Below, in pieces: positions 24,398 to 33,365 of a stretch of DNA of 64,000 nt (positions are counted from its first letter, which is position 1; every line of letters begins with the position of its first letter). Under the pieces are notes generated by a model, which worked only from the letters and a program-made list of their open reading frames with translations, was not told the origin of the DNA and searched no databases. Source of the DNA: 21-14-0-10-47-8 sp966211455 (GTDB taxonomy: Bacteria; Bdellovibrionota; Bdellovibrionia; Bdellovibrionales; Bdellovibrionaceae); assembly GCA_966211455.1 (NCBI GenBank), contig CBIHNI010000015.1, forward strand, positions 60,303-124,302, in the 5' to 3' direction. Position numbers and translations under genes: made by a program.

Positions 24398-25861
24398 TTG
24401 AAAGCTCGGTTGAACCACTCTTTGTCCTTTAAGATCTTAGCTGTCGTTCTGGGCGTCAGCTCGGTGGTCACGGCGCTTTCGACTGGTGTGCAGCTGGCGT
24501 GGGAGTACTCGAAAAGCTACGACGAACTGAAGGGAAACTTCAATATCGTTCAGCAAAGTCATGTCGAAAGCATCGCGACCGCTTTGTGGGATTTCAACTC
24601 CATTCAAATTGAAGAACAGTTAAGAGGCGTCAATCATCTTCCTGGCATTTTGTATGTTGAAGTCCGCAACGAATCTGGCGTGCTATTTTCGAAAGGCGTA
24701 CGTCGAGAAGAAAACTGTCTGAAGCAAGAGTTCCCTCTTCAGAAAAATCAAGAGACACTGGGAGCCTTGGTCGTTTATGCCGACCTGAACCGAGTCACGG
24801 ATCAAGTCATGCAAAAGGCTCTTTTTATTTTCATGAGCCAGTTGATAAAAACGTTGATTGTTTCTTTTGTCCTTTATTTTGCATTTCAGAGAATCCTGAC
24901 AAGAAATTTGATTGGGCTGGCTCGCGATTTGAAAAGCACCGACCCCCGAGTTTTAGAGATGAAGTACGCATTACGGGGAAAGCGTGGGGCTCGGGACGAG
25001 CTGGATGACCTAGTGGACAGTATCAATGCGATGAAAGATGGTTTGCAGCGTTCCATGAGAGAAGTGAATGAGCTGAATCAGAGTCTTGAGATGAAGGTGA
25101 GAGAAAAAACAAATACCATCCTTTTGCAAAGGCAGCAGCTTGAATACTCGTCGAAAATGAGCGCGCTGGGGCATATGGCGGGCGGAATGGCCCACGAAAT
25201 CAATACCCCGCTGAGCGCCTTGATGGTTTCAGCCGAACAGATCGAAAGAATGGCCGACAACGAGAAAAAAGATCTGGACCGTCAAAGCTTGAAGAAGATT
25301 TCGGCGTTGGCCGTGCAATCCGTGCAACGCATCTCCACCGTTATTCGAGCCCTCAGATTCTTTTCACGGACGGCCGACCGGGACGAGTTCCGAACCAACG
25401 ATTTGAAGGTCATTCTTACTGACACGCTTGAGTTGGTGAGAGCCCCGATGAAACAAAAGTCGATTGAACTGATCATTGAAACTTTGCCCGAGGACGCCAC
25501 CTTGGAATGCAATGGTGTGCAGGTCTCGCAAATCTTGCTGAGCCTTCTGCAGAATGCGATCGATGCGGTGGAACACCGGCCGCAAAAATGGATTCGAATT
25601 GCTCTGCAGGAGCGCCCAGAACATCTTGAAATTCGAATTTTTGACAGCGGCCCCGGCGTTCCCGCGCATCTTCACGAAAGAATCATGGAACCCTTTTTCA
25701 CGACAAAAGATGTCGGCAAGGGAACGGGCCTAGGACTTAGTGTCGCAAAGGGATTTATTGATGATCACGGAGGCTCGATTGTTTTGGATAACTTGACGGA
25801 GAATACGTGTTTTGTGATCCAGCTCCCAAGAAAACATCTGTCATCCATGAAAACGGCGTAG
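24398..25861 (+). CDS. Membrane sensor histidine kinase
   Basis: 487 residues from TTG 24398, chosen because GGAG stands six bases upstream and the initial peptide (MKARLNHSLSFKILAVVLG) leads into TM1 (~12-32). A periplasmic domain (~33-140) and TM2 (~145-165) precede a HAMP-like linker, HisKA with GGMAHEINTPLSAL (His ~267) and HATPase with LLQNAIDAV, DSGPGVPAH, MEPFFTTK and GKGTGLGLSVA. No response regulator follows; a periplasmic binding-protein-like gene starts eight bases later and may supply the signal. Confidence 0.85.
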   Translation: MKARLNHSLSFKILAVVLGVSSVVTALSTGVQLAWEYSKSYDELKGNFNIVQQSHVESIATALWDFNSIQIEEQLRGVNHLPGILYVEVRNESGVLFSKGVRREENCLKQEFPLQKNQETLGALVVYADLNRVTDQVMQKALFIFMSQLIKTLIVSFVLYFAFQRILTRNLIGLARDLKSTDPRVLEMKYALRGKRGARDELDDLVDSINAMKDGLQRSMREVNELNQSLEMKVREKTNTILLQRQQLEYSSKMSALGHMAGGMAHEINTPLSALMVSAEQIERMADNEKKDLDRQSLKKISALAVQSVQRISTVIRALRFFSRTADRDEFRTNDLKVILTDTLELVRAPMKQKSIELIIETLPEDATLECNGVQVSQILLSLLQNAIDAVEHRPQKWIRIALQERPEHLEIRIFDSGPGVPAHLHERIMEPFFTTKDVGKGTGLGLSVAKGFIDDHGGSIVLDNLTENTCFVIQLPRKHLSSMKTA

Positions 25862-25869
25862 GTGTTGTC

Positions 25870-26610
25870 ATGAAGCAATTTTTCGTCATCGCGAGTTTCA
25901 TTTTCCTCTCCACTTCGGCGGTCAGAGCCGAAGAAACGATTCGGGGAAGCGTCTTTCCTTTGCCTGGCGGAATTATCGACACGGCCGATTCAGGGCTCTT
26001 TATCGATGTCCTGAATGAAATCGAAGCTTGTCTTCCCCTGGGGATCAAAGTCACGAGGCGAATTTATCCTCCGGCCCGCGCTTACGCGAATATTTTAGGG
26101 GATAATCCCTCCAGCGATTTTGCTTTCCCGGCCATTGCCAACCCCCGGTCCGGAGAAATCGAAGACCCTTTTCTTTATACCAAGTCCATGGGGAAAGTCA
26201 GTTTTGTCATTTACTCGAATGAAAGCAAACCCCTGACCAGAGAAGACCTTTTGGCGGGGACGCAGCAGAAAAATTATCCGTACTCGATCGAAACTTTTCC
26301 GAATGTTTCGAGCTATTTTCCATTTCCATCCAAAGGATTTACCTGCGTCGAGTGCGCTTTGCGAAAGGTCAGTGCGGGACGCCTAGACGCTTACATCATG
26401 GCCATGGATGACGTGGATGAAGTCATTCGTAAAGAGAAAATGCCTTCAATTCACCGCGAGCTTTTTGCCGATTTCGACGCGGTCATTGCCGTGGGAAAAG
26501 GCCCCAGAGGCCAGCAAGTCAAAAAAATCCTAGATGCCGCCACGGACTGCGCACTCAAAAAAGGAAAGCTGCAACCCGCCTACCTCAAAGTCCACAAACC
26601 CTTCAAATAG
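25870..26610 (+). CDS. Periplasmic substrate-binding-like protein
   Basis: 246 residues. ATG 25870 follows the kinase stop by eight bases; an out-of-phase earlier ORF start overlaps the kinase. Signal peptide (MKQFFVIASFIFLSTSAVRA). The mature part resembles family-3 solute-binding proteins: FIDVLNEIEACLPLGIKVTRRIYPPARAYANI, then FPAIANPRSGEIEDPFLYTKSMGKVSFVIYS, and SAGRLDAYIMAMDDVDEVI. With no permease nearby, it more likely senses a ligand for the adjacent kinase than feeds a transporter. Confidence 0.7.
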   Translation: MKQFFVIASFIFLSTSAVRAEETIRGSVFPLPGGIIDTADSGLFIDVLNEIEACLPLGIKVTRRIYPPARAYANILGDNPSSDFAFPAIANPRSGEIEDPFLYTKSMGKVSFVIYSNESKPLTREDLLAGTQQKNYPYSIETFPNVSSYFPFPSKGFTCVECALRKVSAGRLDAYIMAMDDVDEVIRKEKMPSIHRELFADFDAVIAVGKGPRGQQVKKILDAATDCALKKGKLQPAYLKVHKPFK

Positions 26611-26670
26611 GTGCCTGATACCCTTTCGGAACCCAGCGCGTCGGACAAAGGTGCCAGTTACCTTTTGGGA
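26607..26670. repeat. Two copies of a GGTGCC(T/A)G-type intergenic motif
   Basis: AGGTGCCTGATACCCTTTCGGA (first 20 bases at 26609) and AAAGGTGCCAGTTACCTTTTGG (26647) sit in the same gap with the same polarity. Related strings occur at 18580 (GGTGCCAGATTCCG), 22723 (GGTCCAGGTACCTT) and 3734 (ATAGGTACCTTTT). They look like a dispersed short genomic repeat; role unknown. Confidence 0.45.
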
Positions 26671-26717
26671 GTCAGACTTGCCCGGGGTGGGGAAAGAGCG
26701 GTAAACCTACGAATAGA

Positions 26718-27287
26718 ATGAAAAAAACATTGATCACCAAAGAGCAGTTCAAAGTGATGCCCTGGAAGAATGGCGCCGGCACCACCGCTGAAATCGCCAT
26801 CCACCCAGCCGGAGCCGACCTTCAAAAGGCGGATTTTGAATGGCGTCTGTCCAGCGCCCATATCGCCGACGAGAACCGCTTTTCCGAGTTCCCGGGCTAC
26901 GACCGCGTTTTGACCGTGCTATCGGGCGAAGGTCTGCTGCTGAACAGCCAAGAGCTGGGACCTTTCGAAGTTTTCGAGTTCGAAGGTGAAGATCTGATTG
27001 ATTGCTCGCTGATCGGCGGGCCCGTGGAAGACTTAGGAGTTATCTTTCAGCGCGATCAGTATCAATGTTCGATGCAGATCCTGGACGTGTCCGCACCCAT
27101 GTACCTGAAACTGGGCGATGGCACGCATTTCTTTCTAAGTCTGTCGCCGACAACCGTGATCGCAGGAACCGAAATCCATCCACCGCAATTTCTTCGCATC
27201 GAAGAAGCGGCGGGGATCGAGCTCACGGCGCCGAAATACCCAGCGCACGTGATAAAGATTTCGATTTTCAAGCGGCTGGCGAATTAA
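26718..27287 (+). CDS. HutD/Ves-family cupin protein
   Basis: 189 residues. The N-terminus ITKEQFKVMPWKNGAGTTAEIAIHP is the HutD signature, and the cupin core shows WRLSSAHIADENRFSEFPGYDRVLTVLSGEGLLL. Ligand and function are undetermined in this family, although it often accompanies histidine use in other bacteria; no hut genes are here. The ATG at 26718 has no clear Shine-Dalgarno. It overlaps the convergent gene by four bases. Confidence 0.85.
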   Translation: MKKTLITKEQFKVMPWKNGAGTTAEIAIHPAGADLQKADFEWRLSSAHIADENRFSEFPGYDRVLTVLSGEGLLLNSQELGPFEVFEFEGEDLIDCSLIGGPVEDLGVIFQRDQYQCSMQILDVSAPMYLKLGDGTHFFLSLSPTTVIAGTEIHPPQFLRIEEAAGIELTAPKYPAHVIKISIFKRLAN

Positions 27288-27862
27288 TGTCGATATCGCG
27301 GATTGGTCGGGCTGGCCGCGCGAATGGTCTCTTCGACAGGTAAAACCTGAATGCCTTTTCTTTGCAGCGATCTCGTAAATTCTAAGATCGACAAGCTCTT
27401 GTAAGATTGAGTCGCCGCAGATGTGCACTGCAAATAAGCCTTCGAGGCATCGTCGCGTTTTCCGAGCAGGGCCGAAGCACCAAAGATTTTGCTGGGAGTG
27501 CCTGCCTTGTAGGCCTCTTTTGAACTAAAGCGAGATGCATCTGTATTTCGGTAAAAGCGAGACGCATCGACAAATTGAAACTCGGAATTCATCTGATAAA
27601 GACCGGCGACAGGCAAAATCCCACCAGTCTGGTTGGGCTCCTGAAAGCAAATATAACAGAAAGAGCCATCATTTTTTTCCGCGATCTGAGCACAGCGTTC
27701 GCCTTCTGCAACCCAAACTTGGGAATGATGAAAATCAAGCGCTGTTCCGACCGGAAGATCGCGAAGACTTTCTTCGAATGCGGATGCTGAAGCTGATGCA
27801 AATCCGATAGCGACAAAGATGACTGCCAATAGACCAAGACGACTTTCATTTCTATTTTTCAT
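27284..27862 (-). CDS. Secreted protein, unknown family
   Basis: 192 residues from ATG 27862 behind GAGG. The signal peptide has an unusual Ser/Ala-rich end (IGFASASASA). The mature chain has four cysteines, three clustered in CAQIAEKNDGSFCYICF, and ends in PTNPRYRH. No family recognised; likely exported. Confidence 0.65.
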   Translation of the reverse strand: MKNRNESRLGLLAVIFVAIGFASASASAFEESLRDLPVGTALDFHHSQVWVAEGERCAQIAEKNDGSFCYICFQEPNQTGGILPVAGLYQMNSEFQFVDASRFYRNTDASRFSSKEAYKAGTPSKIFGASALLGKRDDASKAYLQCTSAATQSYKSLSILEFTRSLQRKGIQVLPVEETIRAASPTNPRYRH

Positions 27863-28099
27863 ATGAACCTCGATTTTTCTAAGGAGAGAATAAGCGATTT
27901 CGGCTGTGATTACTTTTTATTGTTAGTTAAAAAACACGTCGAAATTTGCCGAAGTGAGTCGCCAAATTTGTCTCTGTGATCAAATGTTCGTCAAAATTGT
28001 CGTTCCTAGTTTTAGTGCAGCTACGAAAAAAATCAGCCTCCAAAATGGTTGTTGAAATATTCTTGACTAATTACGTAACCAGTTACATAAATCCTGGTT
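27863..28099. other. Intergenic promoter region between divergent genes
   Basis: About 237 bases. Contains the MarR-GNAT promoter at its right end (28063-28091). The middle has several AT-rich near-palindromes (CAAATTTGTC, AAATTTGCC) and no coding signal. Confidence 0.5.
28063..28091 (+). promoter_or_regulatory. Promoter with operator palindrome; probable leaderless transcript
   Basis: TTGACT (28063-28068), 17-base spacer, CATAAA (28086-28091). GTAAC-CA-GTTAC (28075-28086) lies inside the spacer. The predicted start point (~28097-28100) coincides with ATG 28100, so the message would lack a 5' leader. The operator position suggests autorepression by the MarR domain. Confidence 0.65.
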
Positions 28100-29050
28100 A
28101 TGAAGATCTTTGAAGACCTTGGCAGGGTGGCGTTGGGCAGTCGGTTGCGCTTTATGAGTGAGACGATCACTGCGGACGCGGCCCAGATTTATCGGCAATA
28201 CGGAATCGAAATGAATCCCAAATGGTTCCCGGTTTTCTTCGTTTTATCGAAAGAGTCCGAAAAGACCATCACTTCGATCGCCGACGATATCGGGCATTCG
28301 CATGTCTCGGTCAGTAAAATTGTACGCGAGATGATCAAGGCCGGCCTTGTCGCCGAAAGCGCCAGCAAAGAAGACCGCAGGCGCACCCTGGTGAGCCTTA
28401 GCAAGCGGGGCCAAAAGATCGCCGTCCAAATCGAAGATCAGTACAAGGACGTGCAATCTGCCGTCGAAGAGCTGTCGGCGCAGGCCTCGCATGATCTGTG
28501 GAAGGCCCTGGAAGAGTGGGAGTACCTGCTTTCGAACAAATCTCTTTTCCAGCGAGTGATGGAGAAGCGGAAAGAGCGGGAATCTTCACAGGTGAAGATC
28601 GTTCCTTACGAAACCAAGTACCGAGAGGATTTTCGCAAGCTGAATCTGGAGTGGATCCAGGCTTATTTCAAAGTCGAAAAGGCGGATCGTTTGGCGCTGG
28701 ACGATCCCGAAGGCTACATCCTGAAAAATGGCGGACATATTTTCGTGGCGTTGGTGAATGATCAGGTGCTTGGCGTGTGTGCGCTGCTGAAGCGCAAAGA
28801 TACCAAGTATCCCTACGAGCTTGCCAAAATGGCGGTTTCGCCAGCGGCGCAAGGAAAAGGCGTGGGCTATCTGCTAGGCCAAGCGGTAATCAAGAAAGCC
28901 AAGCAGTTGAAATCAAAGAATTTGTATCTGGAAAGCAACACGATCCTAAAGCCCGCGATTCGTTTGTACGAAAAGCTTGGGTTTCAAAAGGTGGTGGGGT
29001 TACCGACCCCCTACGAGCGCGCGAATATTCAAATGGAACTGAAGTTTTAA
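28100..29050 (+). CDS. MarR-type regulator fused to GNAT acetyltransferase
   Basis: 316 residues. Residues ~1-145 are a winged-helix MarR domain (SIADDIGHSHVSVSKIVREMIKAGLVAESASKEDRRRTLVSLSKRG). Residues ~165-316 are a GNAT domain with the acetyl-CoA loop AVSPAAQGKGVGYLLGQAVI and the C-terminal NTILKPAIRLYEKLGFQKV. Fusions of this type exist; the acetylated substrate is unknown and may be the inducer or a competing small molecule. No Shine-Dalgarno is visible, consistent with the leaderless promoter. Confidence 0.85.
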   Translation: MKIFEDLGRVALGSRLRFMSETITADAAQIYRQYGIEMNPKWFPVFFVLSKESEKTITSIADDIGHSHVSVSKIVREMIKAGLVAESASKEDRRRTLVSLSKRGQKIAVQIEDQYKDVQSAVEELSAQASHDLWKALEEWEYLLSNKSLFQRVMEKRKERESSQVKIVPYETKYREDFRKLNLEWIQAYFKVEKADRLALDDPEGYILKNGGHIFVALVNDQVLGVCALLKRKDTKYPYELAKMAVSPAAQGKGVGYLLGQAVIKKAKQLKSKNLYLESNTILKPAIRLYEKLGFQKVVGLPTPYERANIQMELKF

Positions 29051-29053
29051 AAA

Positions 29054-29084
29054 AGAGATCCGCTCTGATGCCGAGCGGATCTCT
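29054..29084. terminator. Bidirectional intrinsic terminator
   Basis: Perfect 12-bp inverted repeat AGAGATCCGCTC / GAGCGGATCTCT with a 7-base loop. On the minus strand it is followed by six T, so it ends the 29107-29964 transcript well; the plus side lacks a T-run. Confidence 0.8.
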
Positions 29085-29106
29085 GAAGTCTAAGGCAAGA
29101 CAGAAA

Positions 29107-29964
29107 CTAATTGCGAGCGGTCACTTCGCAAGATTTTTGAGCGTTGTCACATTTCAATTCAACAGTAACTTTGCCGGGTGCCGATGGGTCAGCCGACAAT
29201 TGCAGCTTTCTTCCGTTGAAGAATTTTTTCAAAGTTGCGATATCAGCTGCATCATTAACGGTAACTGTGACAGAGCGATTTTTACCTTCTGCTGCGTTGT
29301 TTGGGTTGTGGAATACGTATTCAGTTCCTGACGGAAAGATTCCGGTGTATTGACCTTTCAAGGAAAGCTCCAGCGCCGAGTTTGCGGGATAAGTGATTTG
29401 GTGTTTTTGCGAGAAGAAACTTGGATGGTAAATCACGCGAATCTCCATCTCACGAGTGCTGCTGCTCCAGCTTTTGATCAGCGTTTTCGATCCAAGACTT
29501 TCGCCAGAAGAGCCAGGCAATTCGAAATCAAAATATTTTTCAGGAGCCATGGCGTTGACGCCGGTTGAAAGGGATACGCCGCCGCGAACGCACGCCAGCT
29601 CTTCACCAACGCCCTGGCCGCTGACGGAATCGCCACCAGAAAGAATGTCCGAGTCGATCTTGAGATCCCCTGCAGTTTTTGTCGAGATGATCAGAGATCC
29701 TGACAGGCCACCTTGTTGGCGAACCGGAACATCTTTTCCTTTTTCGGAAACGACCATGTCGCCACCGGCATCGAATTTCGAAATATAGTAGCTGGCCGTT
29801 TTGGCTGCGGCATTAATGTCAGCCGTAATTTGAACCTGCTTAAAGCTTTCTTCAAATTGCGCCAGTTGGCAGTTGACGGGCGTGAGTGTCACCACTTGGG
29901 CCAAGCTGATCAGTGGGGCTGTCGCGACCAGCAGACCTGCCATTTTCATAGATACGTTTTTCAT
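29107..29964 (-). CDS. Secreted beta-rich protein, unknown family
   Basis: 285 residues; AAAGGAG and ATG 29964 fix the start. Signal peptide ends at LISLAQ. The mature chain is rich in Ser, Thr and Val with repeated short strands (SYYISKFDAGGDMVVSE; LQLSADPSAPGKVTVELKCDNAQKSC), and two C-terminal cysteines (CDNAQKSC). Probably an exported or outer-membrane-associated protein. No family recognised. Confidence 0.65.
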   Translation of the reverse strand: MKNVSMKMAGLLVATAPLISLAQVVTLTPVNCQLAQFEESFKQVQITADINAAAKTASYYISKFDAGGDMVVSEKGKDVPVRQQGGLSGSLIISTKTAGDLKIDSDILSGGDSVSGQGVGEELACVRGGVSLSTGVNAMAPEKYFDFELPGSSGESLGSKTLIKSWSSSTREMEIRVIYHPSFFSQKHQITYPANSALELSLKGQYTGIFPSGTEYVFHNPNNAAEGKNRSVTVTVNDAADIATLKKFFNGRKLQLSADPSAPGKVTVELKCDNAQKSCEVTARN

Positions 29965-30125
29965 AAAGACTCCTTTAGTTTGGGGGCCAGTCATCTTGAC
30001 TGGGTTGTTGTTTCAAATCGATTCGAAATCTAAAGGATGTCGGATAAAATATCAATTGCAGGCTATAAAATATAGTTTTACGAGAATACTTTACAGTTCT
30101 GTCGTTTTGTTCGACAATAAAGTCT

Positions 30126-30740
30126 ATGGCAAAGACGAAAAAAAAGCCCCTGCCGGCGAAAAATTCTCGGCAACAGATTATCGAATCCGCGGAAGAGTTT
30201 TTCTTTACGAAAGGATTTGAAGCGACCACGTTTTCGGATATCGCGAAACAGGTCGGTATTGCGCAGCCTTCGATCTACGCGCACTTTAAGAACAAGATGG
30301 ATTTGCTTAATTCAGTGTGCGAATACGCGATCGGCGAGACCAGGGCTTACATTGATCGCCAGATCAACCCCAAAGACCCTGCTTTGGACCGTCTGCGAAG
30401 CTACCTGTTCGCAAATATTGATTTCTTCAGTTCAGAAAAGAAACATGCCCATGGAAATATGGCTTTCTATTTTTTCTCCTCGGCGACCGAGGAAATGCGT
30501 GAGATCTTCCGCCATTCGCAAGAGCAGGCGATCTCGCGTCTGGAAAGTGTCCTATTTCAGGCGGGGCATGAAGGCAGGCTAATCACAAAGGACGCGCCGC
30601 TATTGGCGCGAACGATTCATTCAATTTTGGTCGGAGATTGTTACAAGGCGATCTACGCCGGATCCCAGAGTGAAGTGAAGCAGATTAAGGCACGTCTGTG
30701 GAGTCACGTGCAGGTGTTGATAAACCCGACGCAGCCGTAA
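30126..30740 (+). CDS. TetR-family transcriptional regulator
   Basis: 204 residues. HTH: ATTFSDIAKQVGIAQPSIYAHFKNKMDLL (~34-62). Ligand domain follows, helical, with no TetR subtype recognised. ATG 30126 has no clear Shine-Dalgarno; the message may be leaderless. The divergent secreted gene ending its upstream at 29964 shares the ~160-base gap, which holds a TATAAAATATA palindrome at ~30064. It overlaps the next convergent gene by 56 bases. Confidence 0.85.
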   Translation: MAKTKKKPLPAKNSRQQIIESAEEFFFTKGFEATTFSDIAKQVGIAQPSIYAHFKNKMDLLNSVCEYAIGETRAYIDRQINPKDPALDRLRSYLFANIDFFSSEKKHAHGNMAFYFFSSATEEMREIFRHSQEQAISRLESVLFQAGHEGRLITKDAPLLARTIHSILVGDCYKAIYAGSQSEVKQIKARLWSHVQVLINPTQP

Positions 30741-31680
30741 TTTGCCGGTCGATTTCAGGAATCAAAGTCTGCAAGCGTGCAAGCAAAAGATCACCACGAA
30801 TTTTGAGAAGGTCTTCTTCGGGTGCCAGGCCATCGCTTTCACTGCGATCGGCCGTCTCCATTTTAAATTTGCGCTGATAGCTTAGACGATGAATTTTCGA
30901 AGAGACCTGCGCAACGTAATAGGACTTTGGAAGTTCAGCGGCGCCTCGGGTTTTTAGAAAATCGATCAGCCAAAGGTACTCGTCCTTTTGCACCATAAGC
31001 TGTTCCAATGAAGACATCGCAAGCTCTGGATTCGCTTCAATTTGCTTTTCTGTCGGCTCATCCAGGACATACTTGCCGATTTCAAAGATGGCGAACCCTG
31101 CTTTTCGAAGTGTTTCAAAGACACGCGTCTTTTTGCCTTTCGCCATCATCTCGAGCTCGGCCGGGGCCCAATACTTGGTGCGGGCCCGATTTCCGGTTTT
31201 GTAAATCGAGGCATCGAAGATGCGCATAAAGCCGCGGTAACGATTGAGGCGTGCATTTTTGACGGCAACGGTCGCCAGTCTTTCCAAAGGCAGGCGCATT
31301 TCGGCGTTGGCGACTTCGGCGGTTAGCTCGTCACCAAAAATTCGTGAGAATCGTTCATAGAAGAGCTTCAGGCCTTCATCATGAAACTTCGACTTGCCAA
31401 AGATTTCCGGGATGCCGGTCAAGGGATTGAGATATCTTAAAACTCGCTGATAACGGGGAGTCTTGCTTCCGTGACCAAAGATTTCGAGCAAGACGTGGTT
31501 TTCGGCAATTTGTGGTCCTTGCGCGGTCTGGATGGCCGGCTCATAAGTTAAGGTCATTGCGGACAACGAGCTTTCCAGAACCGGCAACGGGCGATGGGTC
31601 TGATGGCAGGCGAAGCCGGCCTCGCTTGGCAGCGACTTCCATATCACCATGATAAAAGCAAAAAGTGCAAAGTTTCGCAA
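30685..31680 (-). CDS. Secreted protein, possible acyltransferase-like fold, unknown
   Basis: 331 residues from TTG 31680, preferred because AGAGG stands four bases ahead and it completes a signal peptide (MRNFALFAFIMVIWKSLPSEA). The mature chain has a single Cys near its start (FACHQT). Its middle (EMRLPLERLATVAVKNARLNRYRGFMRIFDASIY) and tail are helical and charged. Layout and the ...ACF/FACH start recall the neighbour at 32157, so the two may be distant relatives. Function unknown. Confidence 0.55.
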   Translation of the reverse strand: MRNFALFAFIMVIWKSLPSEAGFACHQTHRPLPVLESSLSAMTLTYEPAIQTAQGPQIAENHVLLEIFGHGSKTPRYQRVLRYLNPLTGIPEIFGKSKFHDEGLKLFYERFSRIFGDELTAEVANAEMRLPLERLATVAVKNARLNRYRGFMRIFDASIYKTGNRARTKYWAPAELEMMAKGKKTRVFETLRKAGFAIFEIGKYVLDEPTEKQIEANPELAMSSLEQLMVQKDEYLWLIDFLKTRGAAELPKSYYVAQVSSKIHRLSYQRKFKMETADRSESDGLAPEEDLLKIRGDLLLARLQTLIPEIDRQITAASGLSTPARDSTDVP

Positions 31681-32156
31681 AGATCCTCTTCGGTTGAACT
31701 TTCACCTAGAGCCAAGCAAAGATCATGCGCTTTAAGAACGTGATTATTTCAGAAGGGAATAAAGGCCTGTTTAAGAGATTTACAATGGCCCTAAAGCGTC
31801 GCGCTTTCTTCCCAAGAAATCGTGGTGCGTTTCGATTTGTCGCTGCCCAACGAACATCCCATCGTTGGTTTTTTCTGGGGTGGGGAGAGAATCCTTCGTG
31901 GATTCGATTTTTGCGAGCTTGTAAACGCCGTAAAGTAAGTCTTGGTTCATATGCTTGGATTCTGCAGAAAGAAAGGGCGGCTGTAATGGCATTTTTATTT
32001 GCGGTGGGACCGGTCTTGGGGGTATCGGTCACCGGCCTACTTTTGAGGTTGGTGACCGATACCCCCGTCAAGCTTCAAGCTGTCGAGATCCTTGGTTATT
32101 TGGGGACCAGGTTGACTTTCAAAGCTGGCATTCGAATTGAACTGTGAACCACTGAG
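31681..32156. other. 475-base intergenic region with two hairpins
   Basis: No convincing gene. A short hairpin GAATCC-TTCGT-GGATTC at 31889-31905 followed by GATTTTT could terminate a transcript. A long stem at 32018-32066 is listed separately. The 140-codon plus-strand frame here has no ribosome site and a non-protein-like composition. Confidence 0.5.
32018..32066. repeat. Long intergenic inverted repeat
   Basis: GGGGGTATCGGTCACC (32018-32033) and its exact complement GGTGACCGATACCCCC (32051-32066) form 16 bp, and five further pairs (two G-T) extend the stem inward to a short loop. It lacks a T-run. The arm resembles the GGTGCCTGATACC motif at 26609. Confidence 0.8.
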
Positions 32157-33365
32157 ATGCCGAAAAAATCGCGAGATCTTACCTATTCGAGCCTAATCCT
32201 TTGTGTCGGGTCAGGGGTGCTGAAAAGTGTCTGGCGTCTGACTGTTCGTCAGCTTCGCCGGGCTTTGGTTTTGATCGGTATTTTGCTGGCGGCTGGGGTT
32301 TCCCAGGCGCAGATGGCATGTTTTAAGGTTCACAGCCGGGCTCCACGTGAAACGAACCTTTACCTGCAAAAATTGGATGACCAGGCCAACCGCCGCGCCT
32401 TTTCACAGTGGAATTTTCCGAAGCAAGCTTTTGATATCGCGACCATGGGTCTTTTTGCCGAGGTGATGCGGCTTGAAACGGCAAGCGATGGTACAGTCTC
32501 GGCGCATCCAGTTCTTGCAAAAATCGAAGCGGCGAAAAAGCGCTACGCCGAAAAAATGCAATCGGTCACCAACGCCGAACAGATCGAAGCTTTAAATCTT
32601 CTGGCAAAAGCAATTCCACATCTTCATGCCGATCAAGAATCAGTGGTGATTCGCGCTTCTTTGGTTCGCATGGGTGAAAAGAATGAAATCGAAACGGCGC
32701 TTTTGCACCGCTATCAGCTGATGGGATTTAAAGTTGCTGATTTTATCTATCGTCTGTCGGGGCTAGAAAAAGACGAAGTCATGACCGGTGCGACCATGAT
32801 GGATGAATCGGTCTCGATCCTGAAGCAAAGGCGGGGATACAATATTCATCTGGCTTTCGATACTCAGATTTGGATGCAAGAAGGCAAGCTGGTCGCTTCT
32901 TATCTGAAGCGGCTGCGAAGTGCCCAAGCCGAAGACGAGCGTCAGGCGGTGCTGCAAGAGCTTGCCAGTGGTGTCAGTCCGTTTCAGCCGTACTCGGGTG
33001 TGGTGACAACGGACGTGTTCTACAGCCAAGCGAAACCAACCGAAATCAAACGTTACGTGCGAAACCCTTATGAAGATCTTTTAGGCCTGACGAATCCGTT
33101 GCAGAAAGACGAAAACAAAGTTCGCATTCAAATGCTGTATCAAGTGATTTCGACCTTGGACGATCGGGTTTCGTTAGAGGTGCACGCGCATCAGCTAAAG
33201 CATGTTCGATATTACACAAGATTGGGATTTGCAAAAACCAGCGAGATTCATGATCCGCTTTATCCCGACGCAACGGTGCACGTCCTGACCGGAAGCAAGC
33301 AGTCGGTCTTGCAAAAACTTAAAGAGATTCTCGATAAGCATGTAGCAAGTGACGGATCGCCTTAG
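32157..33365 (+). CDS. Secreted protein with GNAT-like C-terminus, unknown
   Basis: 402 residues from ATG 32157; a GTG at 32217 would also give a standard signal peptide (LVLIGILLAAGVSQA) and may be the true start, as no Shine-Dalgarno supports either. The mature chain is helical up to ~300, then ends LKHVRYYTRLGFAKTSEIHDPLYPDATVHVLTGSK, which looks like the last part of an acetyltransferase fold (Y-x-RLGF). Single mature Cys. The 3' end overlaps the TetR gene by 47 bases. Function unknown. Confidence 0.55.
   Translation: MPKKSRDLTYSSLILCVGSGVLKSVWRLTVRQLRRALVLIGILLAAGVSQAQMACFKVHSRAPRETNLYLQKLDDQANRRAFSQWNFPKQAFDIATMGLFAEVMRLETASDGTVSAHPVLAKIEAAKKRYAEKMQSVTNAEQIEALNLLAKAIPHLHADQESVVIRASLVRMGEKNEIETALLHRYQLMGFKVADFIYRLSGLEKDEVMTGATMMDESVSILKQRRGYNIHLAFDTQIWMQEGKLVASYLKRLRSAQAEDERQAVLQELASGVSPFQPYSGVVTTDVFYSQAKPTEIKRYVRNPYEDLLGLTNPLQKDENKVRIQMLYQVISTLDDRVSLEVHAHQLKHVRYYTRLGFAKTSEIHDPLYPDATVHVLTGSKQSVLQKLKEILDKHVASDGSP

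Noticed and set aside
31725..32147. 140-codon frame in the intergenic region
   Set aside because: No ribosome site, overlaps the long hairpin, and basic non-protein-like composition.
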